Positions 23,531-31,884 of a DNA stretch of 64,000 nt are shown piece after piece. Position 1 is the stretch's first letter, and the number at the start of each line of letters is the position of its first letter. Location of the stretch: assembly GCF_024662235.1 (NCBI RefSeq), contig NZ_CP096276.1, positions 3,472,001 through 3,536,000 on the forward strand. The letters are read 5' to 3'. The translations under genes were made by a program, and so were the position numbers. The notes beneath the pieces were generated by a model. That model saw only the letters and a program-made list of their open reading frames with translations. It made no database searches and had not been told where the DNA came from. Origin of the DNA: Pimelobacter simplex. GTDB taxonomy: Bacteria; Actinomycetota; Actinomycetes; Propionibacteriales; Nocardioidaceae.

Positions 23531-23817
23531 GCACCGCCGCCGTCCACGAGCCCCAGGAGGCCTACGACGGCCCCGCGGTGGTCCAGGTCGACGACGTCGA
23601 GCACGAGGTACGGGTGGCTCTGCGCGGGCACTTCCAGCCCCTCGACGGACACTTCCACTGGTACGGCCGGATCGCGACCTCCCCCGGGCTCGCCGAGGTC
23701 ACCAGCGGCGCCTCGGTCGAGCTCCGCACGCCCCACGGCACGGCCTACGGCAAGGTCTCCGACATCGACCCGTGGGGCCGGTTCCGGGTCGCGGGCACGG
23801 GCACCCCGCCGTTCTGA
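23527..23817 (+). CDS. DUF4873-like small protein
   Basis: The 96-residue soluble protein has the pattern YDGPAVVQVDDVEHEVRVAL, LRGHFQPLDGHFHWYGRIA, then GASVELRTPHGTAYGKVSD and WGRFRVAGTGTPPF. This matches my knowledge of DUF4873, a domain often fused to flavin monooxygenases in mycobacteria and relatives. Here it stands alone, coupled to the TetR gene (ATGA overlap) and next to a diiron oxygenase. A partner role in oxygenase chemistry is an attractive inference without proof. Confidence 0.75.
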   Translation: MSTAAVHEPQEAYDGPAVVQVDDVEHEVRVALRGHFQPLDGHFHWYGRIATSPGLAEVTSGASVELRTPHGTAYGKVSDIDPWGRFRVAGTGTPPF

Positions 23818-23837
23818 GCGGGCGGGCCTGCGGGCGG

Positions 23838-23865
23838 GAGTTTCGCCGGTCGACCGGCGAAACTC
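23838..23865. terminator. 28-base perfect palindrome, bidirectional terminator
   Basis: Arms 23838-23851 and 23852-23865 are perfectly complementary with no loop bases spare. It lies 21 bases after the DUF4873 stop and 60 before the stop of the convergent XRE/cupin gene. Its ends (GAGTTTCGCCGG) resemble those of the terminator at 767-800. Confidence 0.75.
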
Positions 23866-23925
23866 ACACTGGACCGACGAAGGTTCGGCGGCCAAGCACG
23901 AGTTTCAGCGGCCAGGTCGCCCGGC

Positions 23926-24438
23926 TCAGGCCGGCGTGACGATGATGTTGACCGCCTCGAGTACGGCGTCGGGGCCGGCCTCGTAGGAGTGCGGGCGGTC
24001 CGCGGCGAAGCGGACGTGGTCGCCGGCGGCCAGGGCGACCGCGCGGTCGTCGTACCGGACGGTGCCGGTGCCGGCCAGCACGACCAGCTGCTCCTCGACC
24101 CCGCCCGCGTGGGCCGGCGAGGTGCGCACCGCGCCCGGCGCCAGGCGCAGCAGGTAGACCTCGGTGGTCCGCTCCGCCTCGCGCAGCACCCGGACCCGGG
24201 TGGCGACCACGCCCGCGCCGCTGATCACGGTGCCGTCGTGGTCGTCGAGCAGGGCGGCCAGCGGTACGCCGAGCGGCGTCGCGACGGCGTACAGCGTGTC
24301 GAGGGTGGGGTTGCGCTGCCCGGTCTCGAGCTCGGAGAGGGAGCCCTTGCCGATGCCGGCCTCGGCGGCCAGCGCGGAGAGGCTGAGCCCGCGCGCCTCG
24401 CGCAGCGCCCGGATCCGCGCGCCGACCTCTCGCGTCAT
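23926..24438 (-). CDS. XRE-family regulator with cupin domain
   Basis: The 170-residue protein has an N-terminal helix-turn-helix (IRALREARGLSLSALAAEAG, IGKGSLSELETGQRNPTLD) in residues 7-60 and a C-terminal cupin with HAGGVEEQLVVLAGTGTV and LAAGDHVRFAADRPHSYEA, the two cupin motifs. Such regulators sense a small metabolite in the cupin barrel and control an adjacent transport or catabolic gene. It diverges from a BenE-type transporter with a palindrome in between. The ATG at 24438 starts the protein just before the HTH. Confidence 0.88.
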   Translation of the reverse strand: MTREVGARIRALREARGLSLSALAAEAGIGKGSLSELETGQRNPTLDTLYAVATPLGVPLAALLDDHDGTVISGAGVVATRVRVLREAERTTEVYLLRLAPGAVRTSPAHAGGVEEQLVVLAGTGTVRYDDRAVALAAGDHVRFAADRPHSYEAGPDAVLEAVNIIVTPA

Positions 24439-24452
24439 CCTCGCCGACCCCC

Positions 24453-24474
24453 TACAGTGTTCTGTAAACAGAAC
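24453..24474. promoter_or_regulatory. Operator GTTCTGT-AA-ACAGAAC and -10 of benE-like gene
   Basis: The perfect 7-bp-arm palindrome covers 24459-24474. A rightward TACAGT (24453-24458) lies directly before it, so the palindrome would overlap the transcription start of the transporter. Its location 20 bases upstream of the XRE gene suggests autoregulation too. Confidence 0.7.
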
Positions 24475-24502
24475 GCCGCACCGGTGTTCACGAGGAGGCG
24501 GC

Positions 24503-25708
24503 GTGTCCGAGGAGACTACCCACGGTCCCGTGGTGGCGGGGATCGTCACCGCGGTGGTCGGCTTCAGCAGCTCGTTCGTCGTGTGCCTGGCCGGCCTGAC
24601 CGCGGTCGGCGCGACCGGGCGGCAGGCCGCCTCCGGACTGCTCACGCTGCTCGTCACCCAGGCGCTCGGCATGCTCTGGCTCGCGCTGCGCTACCGGATG
24701 CCCCTCACCCTCGCCTGGTCCACCCCCGGCGCCGCGCTGCTCGCCACGACGACCGGCGTCACCGGCGGCTGGTCCGCCGCGGTCGGCGCCTTCGTCGCCA
24801 CCGGCGTCCTCATCGTGCTGACCGCCCTCGTGCCCAAGGTGGGCGACCTCGTCGCCGCGATCCCCCACAGCCTGGCCCGGGCGATGCTCGCCGGCGTCCT
24901 GCTGCCCCTCTGCCTGGCACCGGTGACGGCCCTGGTCGACGCACCCGCGGCGGTGGCGCCCGTCGTACTGACGTGGTTGGTGCTGCTGCGCCTCGCGCCC
25001 CGCTGGGCCGTGCCCGGCGCTCTCCTCGTCGCCCTCGTCGCCGTGGTCGCCACCGCCCGGATCGAGACCGCCGACCTCGTCCCCCACCTGGCCTGGACGA
25101 CGCCCTCGTGGTCGCTGTCGGCGCTGGTCGGCATCGCACTCCCCCTCTACGTCGTCACGATGGCCTCGCAGAACGTCCCCGGCGTCGCCGTGATGAGCGG
25201 CTTCGGCTACCGCGTCCCGTGGCGCGCCTCCCTCGCCGTCACCGGCATCGGCACCATCGCCGGCGCCCCCACCGGCGGCCACGCCATCAACCTCGCCGCC
25301 ATCAGCGCCGCCCTCGCCGCCGGCCCCACCGCCGGCCCGGACCGCTCCCGCCGCTGGATCGCCTCGGTCTCGGCCTCGGTGACCTACCTGGTCCTCGCCG
25401 TCGCCAGCACCGCCCTCGCCGCCCTGGTCGTCGCCGCCGCCGACGGCGTCATGCAGGCCGCCGCCGGCCTCGCCCTCCTCGGCACCCTCGGCGCCGCCCT
25501 CGGCGAGGCCCTCGCCGACCCGCGCGAGCGGGAGGCCGCGGCGGCGACGCTCGTCGTGGCCGCGTCGGGGGTGAGCGTGCTCGGGATCGGTGCGGCGTTC
25601 TGGGCGCTGCTGGTGGGGTTGCTGCTGCGGACGTTCCTGCGGGTGGGGCGGTCGGCGCCCGTCAGCGAAGCTCGAACAGCGTCGAGCGCAGAGCGAACCA
25701 CGACCTGA
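24503..25708 (+). CDS. benE: BenE-family transporter (benzoate/H+ symporter type)
   Basis: The 401-residue membrane protein has about twelve helices. BenE features include GFSSSFVVCLAGLTAVGA in helix 1, LAWSTPGAALLA, IPLPLYVVTMASQN-like segment (ALPLYVVTMASQNVPGVAVM) and APTGGHAINLAAISAAL. The family imports benzoate with protons, but few members are tested, so substrate remains open. A strong GAGGAGG site precedes the GTG. It is probably repressed by the divergent XRE/cupin protein. The 3' end overlaps the convergent SpoIID-like gene by 47 bases. No benzoate-degrading genes are nearby. Confidence 0.85.
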   Translation: MSEETTHGPVVAGIVTAVVGFSSSFVVCLAGLTAVGATGRQAASGLLTLLVTQALGMLWLALRYRMPLTLAWSTPGAALLATTTGVTGGWSAAVGAFVATGVLIVLTALVPKVGDLVAAIPHSLARAMLAGVLLPLCLAPVTALVDAPAAVAPVVLTWLVLLRLAPRWAVPGALLVALVAVVATARIETADLVPHLAWTTPSWSLSALVGIALPLYVVTMASQNVPGVAVMSGFGYRVPWRASLAVTGIGTIAGAPTGGHAINLAAISAALAAGPTAGPDRSRRWIASVSASVTYLVLAVASTALAALVVAAADGVMQAAAGLALLGTLGAALGEALADPREREAAAATLVVAASGVSVLGIGAAFWALLVGLLLRTFLRVGRSAPVSEARTASSAERTTT

Positions 25709-26828
25709 AGTTCTCGCCGCTGGCCGTGGCCGTGCCCGTCGTGCCGGTCACCTTGACGAGGGTGGCCCGACCGCCGAAGCTGCCCTTGCCGTCGCGCTTC
25801 GTGACACTCACGCCGGTGATGTCGCCGATGCCCGGGAACACCTTCTTGAGCGTGGCCGCGCTGATCGTCTGGGTCCACTGCGCCCGGGGGTCGTAGGGGT
25901 CCGCCTGGGCCTTGAGGTAGGGCTGCGTGCTGCTCCCTGCCACGCTCCAGCCGCCGTTGCTGGAGGAGAACTGCGTGAACGCCGGCTTGCCGCCGTAGGT
26001 GCGGATCTGCCCTGCGGTCGCCTTGATCGCGGCGTCGGACAACGGGTGCTCCCCCACGACACCGCGGTAGACCTGGGAGCGGGTGGTGTCCCAGACGTCG
26101 AAGTGACCGCGGTTGGTCGTGTCGCGGTCGAAGATCGCATAGGTCCGGGCCGCGACCGCCTGGGCCTGCACCGCGGCCCGCGCCCAGCTCGCCGGCATCT
26201 CGGCCGCGACGACGCCGCGCAGGTACTGCTCGACGCTGACGATGTTGACCGTGTCGCGCGCCGAGCCCGCACCGGCGACCGCGGAACGCAGCTTGCCGCG
26301 GTAGAGCGCCGAACCGCCCGGGACGTAGAGCCGGATCGCACCGCCCTTGAACTCCGCCTGGCCCGGGATGTCGCGGACCACGTGCCAGCCGTTGGTCTTG
26401 ACGGAGAGCCGGGTCTTGGTGGCGCCGACGGGGGTCAGCTTCCAGCGCTTCGCGCCCTTCTTGCCGAGGTTCCAGACCTTGCCGGTCTGGGCGCTGCGGA
26501 CCTTGAGCCCCGCCTTGTGCTGGACCACGACGTTGTTGGAGGTGGCCGCCGTGAGCAGCACCGCGATCGAGCCGCCGGCCCGGCCCATCGCGGTGCCCGG
26601 GTAGTAGAAGTCGAGGATCTGGGCCGCCGTCCGGCCTTGGTCGGCGGCGCCCTTGGCGCCGTACTGGGACATGCCCTTGCCGTGCCCGTAGCCGCTGCCG
26701 ACGAGGGTCACCGCATCGAGCCGGCGGACCTGCTCGGCGGCCGCCGCGGACGGCGTCCCGGCGGGTCCGACGAGGCCGGCGAGGGTGACCAGGGCGAGCG
26801 CAGCGACGGATCCCGGGAACAGGCGCAT
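25662..26828 (-). CDS. Secreted SpoIID/LytB-domain protein
   Basis: The 388-residue protein has a signal peptide (cleavage near residue 32, SAAAAEQ), a segment GSGYGHGKGMSQYGAKG, and the SpoIID/LytB domain with VNIVSVEQYLRGVVAAEMP and AVQAQAVAARTYAIF, the Glu in AAEMP being the catalytic residue known for SpoIID lytic transglycosylases. It ends with a stretch similar to those in amidase enhancers. It probably cleaves or modifies peptidoglycan outside the membrane. TAGTCT lies 6 bases before the ATG (leaderless). Confidence 0.88.
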   Translation of the reverse strand: MRLFPGSVAALALVTLAGLVGPAGTPSAAAAEQVRRLDAVTLVGSGYGHGKGMSQYGAKGAADQGRTAAQILDFYYPGTAMGRAGGSIAVLLTAATSNNVVVQHKAGLKVRSAQTGKVWNLGKKGAKRWKLTPVGATKTRLSVKTNGWHVVRDIPGQAEFKGGAIRLYVPGGSALYRGKLRSAVAGAGSARDTVNIVSVEQYLRGVVAAEMPASWARAAVQAQAVAARTYAIFDRDTTNRGHFDVWDTTRSQVYRGVVGEHPLSDAAIKATAGQIRTYGGKPAFTQFSSSNGGWSVAGSSTQPYLKAQADPYDPRAQWTQTISAATLKKVFPGIGDITGVSVTKRDGKGSFGGRATLVKVTGTTGTATASGENFRSWFALRSTLFELR

Positions 26829-26834
26829 CGTCCG

Positions 26835-26840
26835 AGACTA
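26835..26840 (-). promoter_or_regulatory. -10 hexamer TAGTCT for the SpoIID-like gene (leaderless)
   Basis: On the minus strand TAGTCT ends 6 bases before the ATG at 26828. Confidence 0.5.
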
Positions 26841-26873
26841 GCCCGCGGTTAAAGGCCAGACACCGTGTCGCCC

Positions 26874-26879
26874 TAGGAT
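26874..26879 (+). promoter_or_regulatory. -10 hexamer TAGGAT for valS (leaderless)
   Basis: TAGGAT ends 7 bases before the ATG at 26887; no T-box or other leader structure fits in the 58-base gap. Confidence 0.5.
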
Positions 26880-26886
26880 TTGGTCC

Positions 26887-29511
26887 ATGACCGAGCTCGA
26901 CAGCAGCACCCAGGCACCGGCAGCGACGGCCCCCGAGGGCACCCCCGCGGTCGTCGTACCGGACAAGCCGGCGCTGGAGGGCCTCGAGCAGAAGTGGGCC
27001 GAGCGGTGGAAGGCCGACGACACCTACGGCTTCGACCGGACCCAGCCGCGCGAGAACGTCTACTCGATCGACACCCCGCCGCCGACCGTGAGCGGCAGCC
27101 TGCACGTCGGGCACGTCTTCTCCTACACCCACACCGACCTGGTCGCGCGCTTCCAGCGGATGCAGGGCAAGTCCGTCTTCTACCCGATGGGCTGGGACGA
27201 CAACGGGCTGCCGACCGAGCGCCGGGTGCAGAACTACTTCGGCGTGCGCTGCGACCCGTCGCTGCCGTACGACGCCGACTTCACCCCGCCGGCCAAGCCG
27301 GACCCCAAGCGGCAGATCCCGATCAGCCGGCCCAACTTCATCGCCCTGTGCGAGCAGCTGGTCGAGCAGGACGAGAAGGTCTTCGAGGACCTGTGGCGCA
27401 CGCTCGGCCTCAGCGTCGACTGGAACACCACCTACACGACCATCGGCAAGAACGCCCAGACGGTCAGCCAGCGCGCGTTCCTGCGCAACCTGGGCCGCGG
27501 CGAGGCCTACCTCCAGGAGGCGCCGACCCTCTGGGACGTCACCTTCCAGACCGCGGTCGCCCAGGCCGAGCTCGAGGCGCGCGACTACGCCGGCGCCTAC
27601 CACCGGGTGGCGTTCCACAAGCCCGACGGCTCCCCCATCCACATCGAGACGACGCGTCCCGAGCTGATCCCGTCGGTCGTCGCGCTCATCGCGCACCCCG
27701 ACGACGAGCGGTACGCCGACCTGTTCGGCACCACCGTGCGCTCCCCCCTTTTCGGGGTCGAGATCCCGGTGCTGGCCCACGCGGCGGCCGAGAAGGACAA
27801 GGGCGCCGGCATCGCCATGTGCTGCACGTTCGGTGACCTCACCGACGTCCAGTGGTGGCGCGAGCTCCAGCTGCCCGTGCGCACCGTGATCGGCCGCGAC
27901 GGCCGGTTCACCCGCGAGACCCCCGAGTGGCTGGCCGCCGAGCCCGCCGCGACGGCGTACGAGGACCTCAAGGGCAAGACCGTCCACTCCGCGCGCGAGG
28001 CGGTCGTCGCCAAGCTCAAGGAGTCCGGCGACCTCGACGGCGACCCGAAGCCGACCCAGCGGATGGCGAACTTCTACGAGAAGGGCGACAAGCCGCTCGA
28101 GATCGTCTCCACCCGCCAGTGGTACATCCGCAACGGCGGGCGCGACGCCGGCATCCGCGAGCAGATGCTCGCCCGCGGTGCCGAGATCGACTGGCTGCCG
28201 CCGCACATGAAGCACCGCTTCGACAACTGGGTCGGCGGCCTCAACGGCGACTGGCTGATCTCGCGGCAGCGGTTCTTCGGCATCCCGTTCCCGGTCTGGT
28301 ACCCGCTCGACGCCGAGGGCGAGCCCGACTACACCCGGCTGCTGCTGCCCACCGAGGCCGAGCTGCCGATCGACCCCTCGACGCAGGCCCCGGCGGGCTA
28401 CACCGAGGAGCAGCGCGGCGAGCCCGGCGGCTTCATCGGCGACCCGGACGTCATGGACACCTGGGCCACCTCCTCGCTGACCCCGCACATCGCGGGCGGC
28501 TGGGAGTCCGACCCCGACCTGTGGTCGCGGGTCTTCCCGATGGACCTGGCCACCCACGCCCACGACATCATCCGTACCTGGCTCTTCAGCCGCGTGGTCC
28601 GCGCCCACTTCGAGAACGGCGCGACGCCGTGGTCGCACGCGATGATCTCCGGCTTCATCGTCGACCCCGACCGCAAGAAGATGTCCAAGTCCAAGGGCAA
28701 TGTCGTGGTCCCCAACGAGATCCTCGACAAGTACGGCGCCGACGCCGTCCGCTGGCGCGCCGCCATCGCCCGCCCCGGCCTGGACTCCCCCTTCGACGAG
28801 ACCCAGATGAAGGTCGGGCGCCGCCTGGCTATGAAGGTCCTCAACGCGTCGAAGTTCGTGCTCGGCAGCGTCGGCGCGACGACGTTCAGCGCCGCCGCCG
28901 TCAGCCAGCCCGTCGACACCGCGCTGCTCGGCCGCCTGGCCGGCGTCGTCGGCCGCGCCACCGAGGCGTTCGAGGCCTACGACTACACGACCGCGCTCGA
29001 GGTCACCGAGAAGTTCTTCTGGGAGTTCTGCGACGACTACCTCGAGCTGGTCAAGGAGCGCGCCTACGCCGACGACGGCGACGCCTCCGTCTCGGCCCGG
29101 GCCACCCTCGCGTTCGCGCTCCAGGTCCAGCTCCGCCTGCTCGCGCCGTTCCTGCCCTACGTGACCGAGGAGGTCTGGTCGTGGTGGCAGGAGGGCTCGG
29201 TCCACCGCGCCTCCTGGCCGGCCACCACCGAGCTCGGCTCGGCCGCCGCCTCCGACGGTGCCGTCATCGACGCCGTCGCAGCAGCCCTGGCCGGCATCCG
29301 CGGCGCCAAGTCGCAGGCCAAGGTCAACATGAAGACCCCGCTCGCGCGGGTCGAGATCTCCGGTCCCGAGAAGGCCGTCAAGGCGACCGAGTCCGCCGCG
29401 GCCGACCTGGTCGCGGCCGGCAAGATCACCGGCGACCTGGTCTTCACCTTCGACGCGGACGCGAGCGAGCTGACCGTCACGGCCGAGATCGCCGAGCAGC
29501 CCGAGGGCTGA
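26887..29511 (+). CDS. valS: Valyl-tRNA synthetase
   Basis: The 874-residue class I aminoacyl-tRNA synthetase attaches valine to tRNA-Val. The HIGH-type motif is GSLHVGHVF (about residue 71), the KMSKS loop is KKMSKSKGN (about residue 597), and an editing domain lies between them ([20 protein letters not shown]). The C-terminal part carries the anticodon-binding helices and ends with a short coiled segment ([10 protein letters not shown] onwards). Leaderless start from TAGGAT. In many actinobacteria valS lies directly beside clpX; here an insertion sequence, a broken nuclease gene and a glycosyltransferase gene separate them. Confidence 0.97.
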   Translation: MTELDSSTQAPAATAPEGTPAVVVPDKPALEGLEQKWAERWKADDTYGFDRTQPRENVYSIDTPPPTVSGSLHVGHVFSYTHTDLVARFQRMQGKSVFYPMGWDDNGLPTERRVQNYFGVRCDPSLPYDADFTPPAKPDPKRQIPISRPNFIALCEQLVEQDEKVFEDLWRTLGLSVDWNTTYTTIGKNAQTVSQRAFLRNLGRGEAYLQEAPTLWDVTFQTAVAQAELEARDYAGAYHRVAFHKPDGSPIHIETTRPELIPSVVALIAHPDDERYADLFGTTVRSPLFGVEIPVLAHAAAEKDKGAGIAMCCTFGDLTDVQWWRELQLPVRTVIGRDGRFTRETPEWLAAEPAATAYEDLKGKTVHSAREAVVAKLKESGDLDGDPKPTQRMANFYEKGDKPLEIVSTRQWYIRNGGRDAGIREQMLARGAEIDWLPPHMKHRFDNWVGGLNGDWLISRQRFFGIPFPVWYPLDAEGEPDYTRLLLPTEAELPIDPSTQAPAGYTEEQRGEPGGFIGDPDVMDTWATSSLTPHIAGGWESDPDLWSRVFPMDLATHAHDIIRTWLFSRVVRAHFENGATPWSHAMISGFIVDPDRKKMSKSKGNVVVPNEILDKYGADAVRWRAAIARPGLDSPFDETQMKVGRRLAMKVLNASKFVLGSVGATTFSAAAVSQPVDTALLGRLAGVVGRATEAFEAYDYTTALEVTEKFFWEFCDDYLELVKERAYADDGDASVSARATLAFALQVQLRLLAPFLPYVTEEVWSWWQEGSVHRASWPATTELGSAAASDGAVIDAVAAALAGIRGAKSQAKVNMKTPLARVEISGPEKAVKATESAAADLVAAGKITGDLVFTFDADASELTVTAEIAEQPEG

Positions 29512-29637
29512 GCCGAGCAGAACCGATTCGGACTGGCTCCCGACACATTCGGGCAGGGGTACTGCTAACTTCCCCTCCATGACCCGACGCCCCAAGACTG
29601 CCCTTCTCGTCACTGCAGCGTGTGCGCTCGCCTGGCG

Positions 29638-29660
29638 TGCCTCAGACATTTCGGACAGTG
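29638..29660 (+). repeat. Left terminal inverted repeat of the IS3 element
   Basis: This 23-base tip matches the reverse complement of 30883-30905 at 19 positions, including an unbroken core ATTTCGGACAGTG. A further inverted copy of its core, CATTTCGGA (29647-29655) with TCCGAAATG (29678-29686), lies just inside and could be a second transposase site or a hairpin limiting read-through. Confidence 0.8.
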
Positions 29661-29700
29661 GATCAAATAAGGTCCATTCCGAAATGGAGGTAACTAGTTA

Positions 29701-29991
29701 ATGCCGGAAAAGCGTCGAAAGTTCACGCCTGAGTTCAAGGACGAGGCCGTGAAAATGGTGATCGAGTCGTCTCGTTCGATCGCCGAGGTCGCCCGCGAGA
29801 TCCACGTCAATGAAGGCACGCTGGGAAACTGGTGCGCGAAGTACCGGGAGGCGAACCCCGAGGAAGAGTCGCCACTGTCGATATCGGAGCGTGCCCGACT
29901 TCGTGAGCTCGAGAGTGAAGTTCGCGAACTGCGGATGCGTAACGAGTTCTTGGGAAAAGCGGCGGCCTTCTTCGCCCAGGAGTATCGGTGA
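29701..29991 (+). CDS. IS3-family transposase OrfA
   Basis: The 96-residue protein has a helix-turn-helix (FTPEFKDEAVKMVIESSRSI, EVAREIHVNEGTLGNW) that binds the element ends, and a C-terminal leucine-zipper-like helix (LRELESEVRELRMRNEFLGK). GGAGG lies 10 bases before the ATG. Its last codons overlap orfB in the -1 frame. OrfA alone usually acts as a regulator; the fused OrfAB is the transposase. Confidence 0.93.
   Translation: MPEKRRKFTPEFKDEAVKMVIESSRSIAEVAREIHVNEGTLGNWCAKYREANPEEESPLSISERARLRELESEVRELRMRNEFLGKAAAFFAQEYR
29952..29958 (+). promoter_or_regulatory. Candidate programmed -1 frameshift heptamer GGGAAAA
   Basis: In the orfA frame the bases read G GGA AAA, the X XXY YYZ arrangement for simultaneous -1 slippage. 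From there the -1 frame stays open through the GTG of orfB, so slipping would yield the OrfAB fusion required for IS3 transposition. Confidence 0.55.
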
Positions 29992-30869
29992 GCGCGAAAT
30001 ACGAGTTCATCGACGCGCAGAAGGCGCACTATCCGGTGGTCAAGATGTGCGCCTGGGCCGGGGTGTCCCGGTCTGGCTTCTACGACTGGGCCGACCGGCC
30101 CGCCTCGGCCACCGCACAGCGTCGCGAGCGACTCAAGGCCGTGATCGAGGCCGTCTTCGACGACTCCGACGCCACCTACGGCTACCGGCGGATCCACGCT
30201 TCCCTCGGCCGCATGGGCGAGGACGCCAGCCCGGAGCTGGTGCGGGGGCTGATGCGCGAGCTCGGACTGGTGCCGTGCCAGCCCCGGCCGTCCCGGCCGA
30301 CCACCACCATCGCCGGCGACGCCGCCGCAGTGCCCGACCTCCTCGGACGCGACTTCACCGCCCACGCGCCGGGAACCAAACTCGTCTCCGATATCACCTA
30401 CATCGGCACGGATGAGGGCTGGTTGTACCTGGCGACGGTGATCGACTGCGCCACCAAGGCCTGCATCGGCTACGCCATGGCCGACCACATGCGCACCTCT
30501 TTGGTAGTCGAGGCATTGGATATGGCCGCACGCAACTACACCCTGGAATCACAATGTGTGATCCACTCGGATCGCGGAACGCAATACATGAGCGACGAAT
30601 TTGCCCGCGCAGCCTCACGACTCGATCTTCGCCGGTCGGTGGGTAGAACTGGGATCTGTTTCGATAACGCGTTAGCCGAATCGTTCAACGCAGCGGTGAA
30701 AGTCGAACGGGTCAATCGCGTGACCTATCCCACCCGCGACGAAGCGAGGAAAGACGTGGCCCGGTACATCGAATTCCGCTATAATCGCCTACGTCTTCAT
30801 TCAGCACTCGGCTACCGCACCCCACAAGAGGTCCACGACGAGTACTGCAACCAGCAGCAGGCAGCGTAA
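29988..30869 (+). CDS. IS3-family transposase OrfB (DDE integrase core)
   Basis: The 293-residue protein has an N-terminal HTH_21 segment (YGYRRIHASLGRMG) and an rve integrase core with all three catalytic acids: Asp135 (SDITYI), Asp195 (HSDRGTQY) and Glu231 (LAESFNAAVK), the last two separated by 35 residues as in the DD(35)E rule. It ends HSALGYRTPQEVHDEY, standard for the family. It may be made from its own GTG (GTGA overlap with orfA) or as a frameshift fusion. It looks catalytically intact. Confidence 0.95.
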   Translation: MSAKYEFIDAQKAHYPVVKMCAWAGVSRSGFYDWADRPASATAQRRERLKAVIEAVFDDSDATYGYRRIHASLGRMGEDASPELVRGLMRELGLVPCQPRPSRPTTTIAGDAAAVPDLLGRDFTAHAPGTKLVSDITYIGTDEGWLYLATVIDCATKACIGYAMADHMRTSLVVEALDMAARNYTLESQCVIHSDRGTQYMSDEFARAASRLDLRRSVGRTGICFDNALAESFNAAVKVERVNRVTYPTRDEARKDVARYIEFRYNRLRLHSALGYRTPQEVHDEYCNQQQAA

Positions 30870-30882
30870 AAACACAATTAAT

Positions 30883-30905
30883 CACTGTCCGAAATTTGCG
30901 CGGCA
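30883..30905 (-). repeat. Right terminal inverted repeat of the IS3 element
   Basis: This copy is the inverse of the left tip with 19 of 23 positions matching. It begins 13 bases after the orfB stop. Confidence 0.8.
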
Positions 30906-31829
30906 GCCCAGCCCTTCCCTCGCTTGCTTCCTTCGCCAGCGGAGCACACGCCGAGGAGAGCTCGACCGCCACGCCCCAGTTCTCCGTGATGACCTACAAC
31001 GTCAAGAACAACAGTGAGCAGGTGAATGGCTGGATGTGGCCCGACCGGCGCCCCCACCTGGTGGCGGTGATCCGGAGCGTCACCCCCAGCATCCTCGGCA
31101 TCCAGGAAGGCAACGACCGCGATGGCGCCCACCCAGCTGATGACCTCAGCGCTGACCTCGCCGAGTACGACACGGTGTCGACGTCGGCGAGCCCTGGCTC
31201 CGACTCGACCTCGATCTTCTGGCAGCGCGACCGGTTCACCCGCTCCTTCGCGTCGATCAGGCGGTTCAGCGGCACCGCGGCCACGCCCTGCCAGGCCAAC
31301 GACTACTGGAACGTCGTCGAGCTCGACGATCTCGCCGCACCCGGAAAGAAGGTCCGCGTCGCGAATCTCCACCTGATCCCCGGAGGGCTCTCTGACTCCA
31401 GAGCGGCCCAGCTGAATTGCACGACGGCCATGAGCAGCCCCGCGGCCCGCCACGCTGAGAACAACGAGCGAACGGCCGACGTGATCGGCTGGATCAACCG
31501 CCGCAACCAGACGGTCTCGATGCCGACCGTCGTCCTGGGCGACCTCAACAGCCCATCGACCCAGTGCAGCGGGGTCGTCAAGGCGCCTGACCGCCTGGCA
31601 TCGGCCGGTTACAGCTCCGTCCACGCGCTGACCTCATGCAACCGCAGCACGACGTGGGACAAGTGGGCCACACAGGCGACTGGCTCCAAGAAGGCGATCG
31701 ACTACATCTTCCGGAGCGTCGGGCTCACCACGACCGGCGGCGACTTCGCTTCGTCTCAGACGTTCGGAGGCAAGGCGCCCTCCGACCATCGCCCCTTCTA
31801 CGCACGCTACCGGTACTGACCACGACGCG

Positions 31830-31865
31830 CGCGCCGCTCGACACTGGCCCATGTCCAGCGGCGCG
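31830..31865. terminator. Bidirectional terminator between nuclease remnant and glycosyltransferase
   Basis: CGCGCCGCT (31830-31838) pairs perfectly with AGCGGCGCG (31857-31865) around an 18-base loop. It lies 11 bases after the nuclease stop and 20 before the stop of the leftward glycosyltransferase gene. Confidence 0.75.
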
Positions 31866-31884
31866 AGCGTCGGTCACTAGCGCA

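Larger units (their letters stand above)
29638..30905 (+). mobile_element. IS3-family insertion sequence, about 1.27 kb
   Basis: Two overlapping transposase frames (orfA 29701-29991, orfB 29988-30869) lie between imperfect terminal inverted repeats that begin TGCC and end GGCA, agreeing with the TG...CA tips of the IS3 family. The left tip lies 29638-29660 and the right tip 30883-30905. Outside the tips I see no perfect target duplication (flanks GGCG and GCCC), so the exact ends may be off by a few bases. The element interrupts the signal-peptide region of a nuclease gene. Both frames look intact, so it may still be mobile. Confidence 0.9.
29579..31819 (+). pseudogene. Secreted endonuclease/exonuclease/phosphatase gene split by an IS3 element
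   Basis: The 5' piece (ATG 29579 to about 29637) encodes the start of a signal peptide, MTRRPKTALLVTAACALA. After the insertion the 3' piece (about 30906-31819) resumes with SLASFASGAHAEESS, the end of a signal peptide, then an intact EEP/DNase I-like domain: FSVMTYNVKNN, SILGIQEGND, VVLGDLNSP and the final SDHRPFYARY. The two halves fit one exported metal-dependent phosphodiesterase of about 330 residues. The 3' piece has lost its secretion signal, so the product is probably not exported. A hairpin terminator follows. Confidence 0.85.

Noticed and set aside
26829..26886. T-box riboswitch upstream of valS
   Set aside because: The gap is only 58 bases and a -10 hexamer sits 7 bases before the ATG, leaving no room for a leader.
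25384..29649. A 1421-codon open frame on the minus strand opposite valS
   Set aside because: It is the antisense shadow of valS and the SpoIID gene caused by high GC; its composition (Gly, Arg, Asp, Val repeats) is not protein-like and the plus strand carries clear ValRS motifs.
29634..30909. Target-site duplication of the IS3 element
   Set aside because: Flanks GGCG and GCCC do not match perfectly and a GCC/GCC reading breaks the nuclease frame, so no duplication is claimed.
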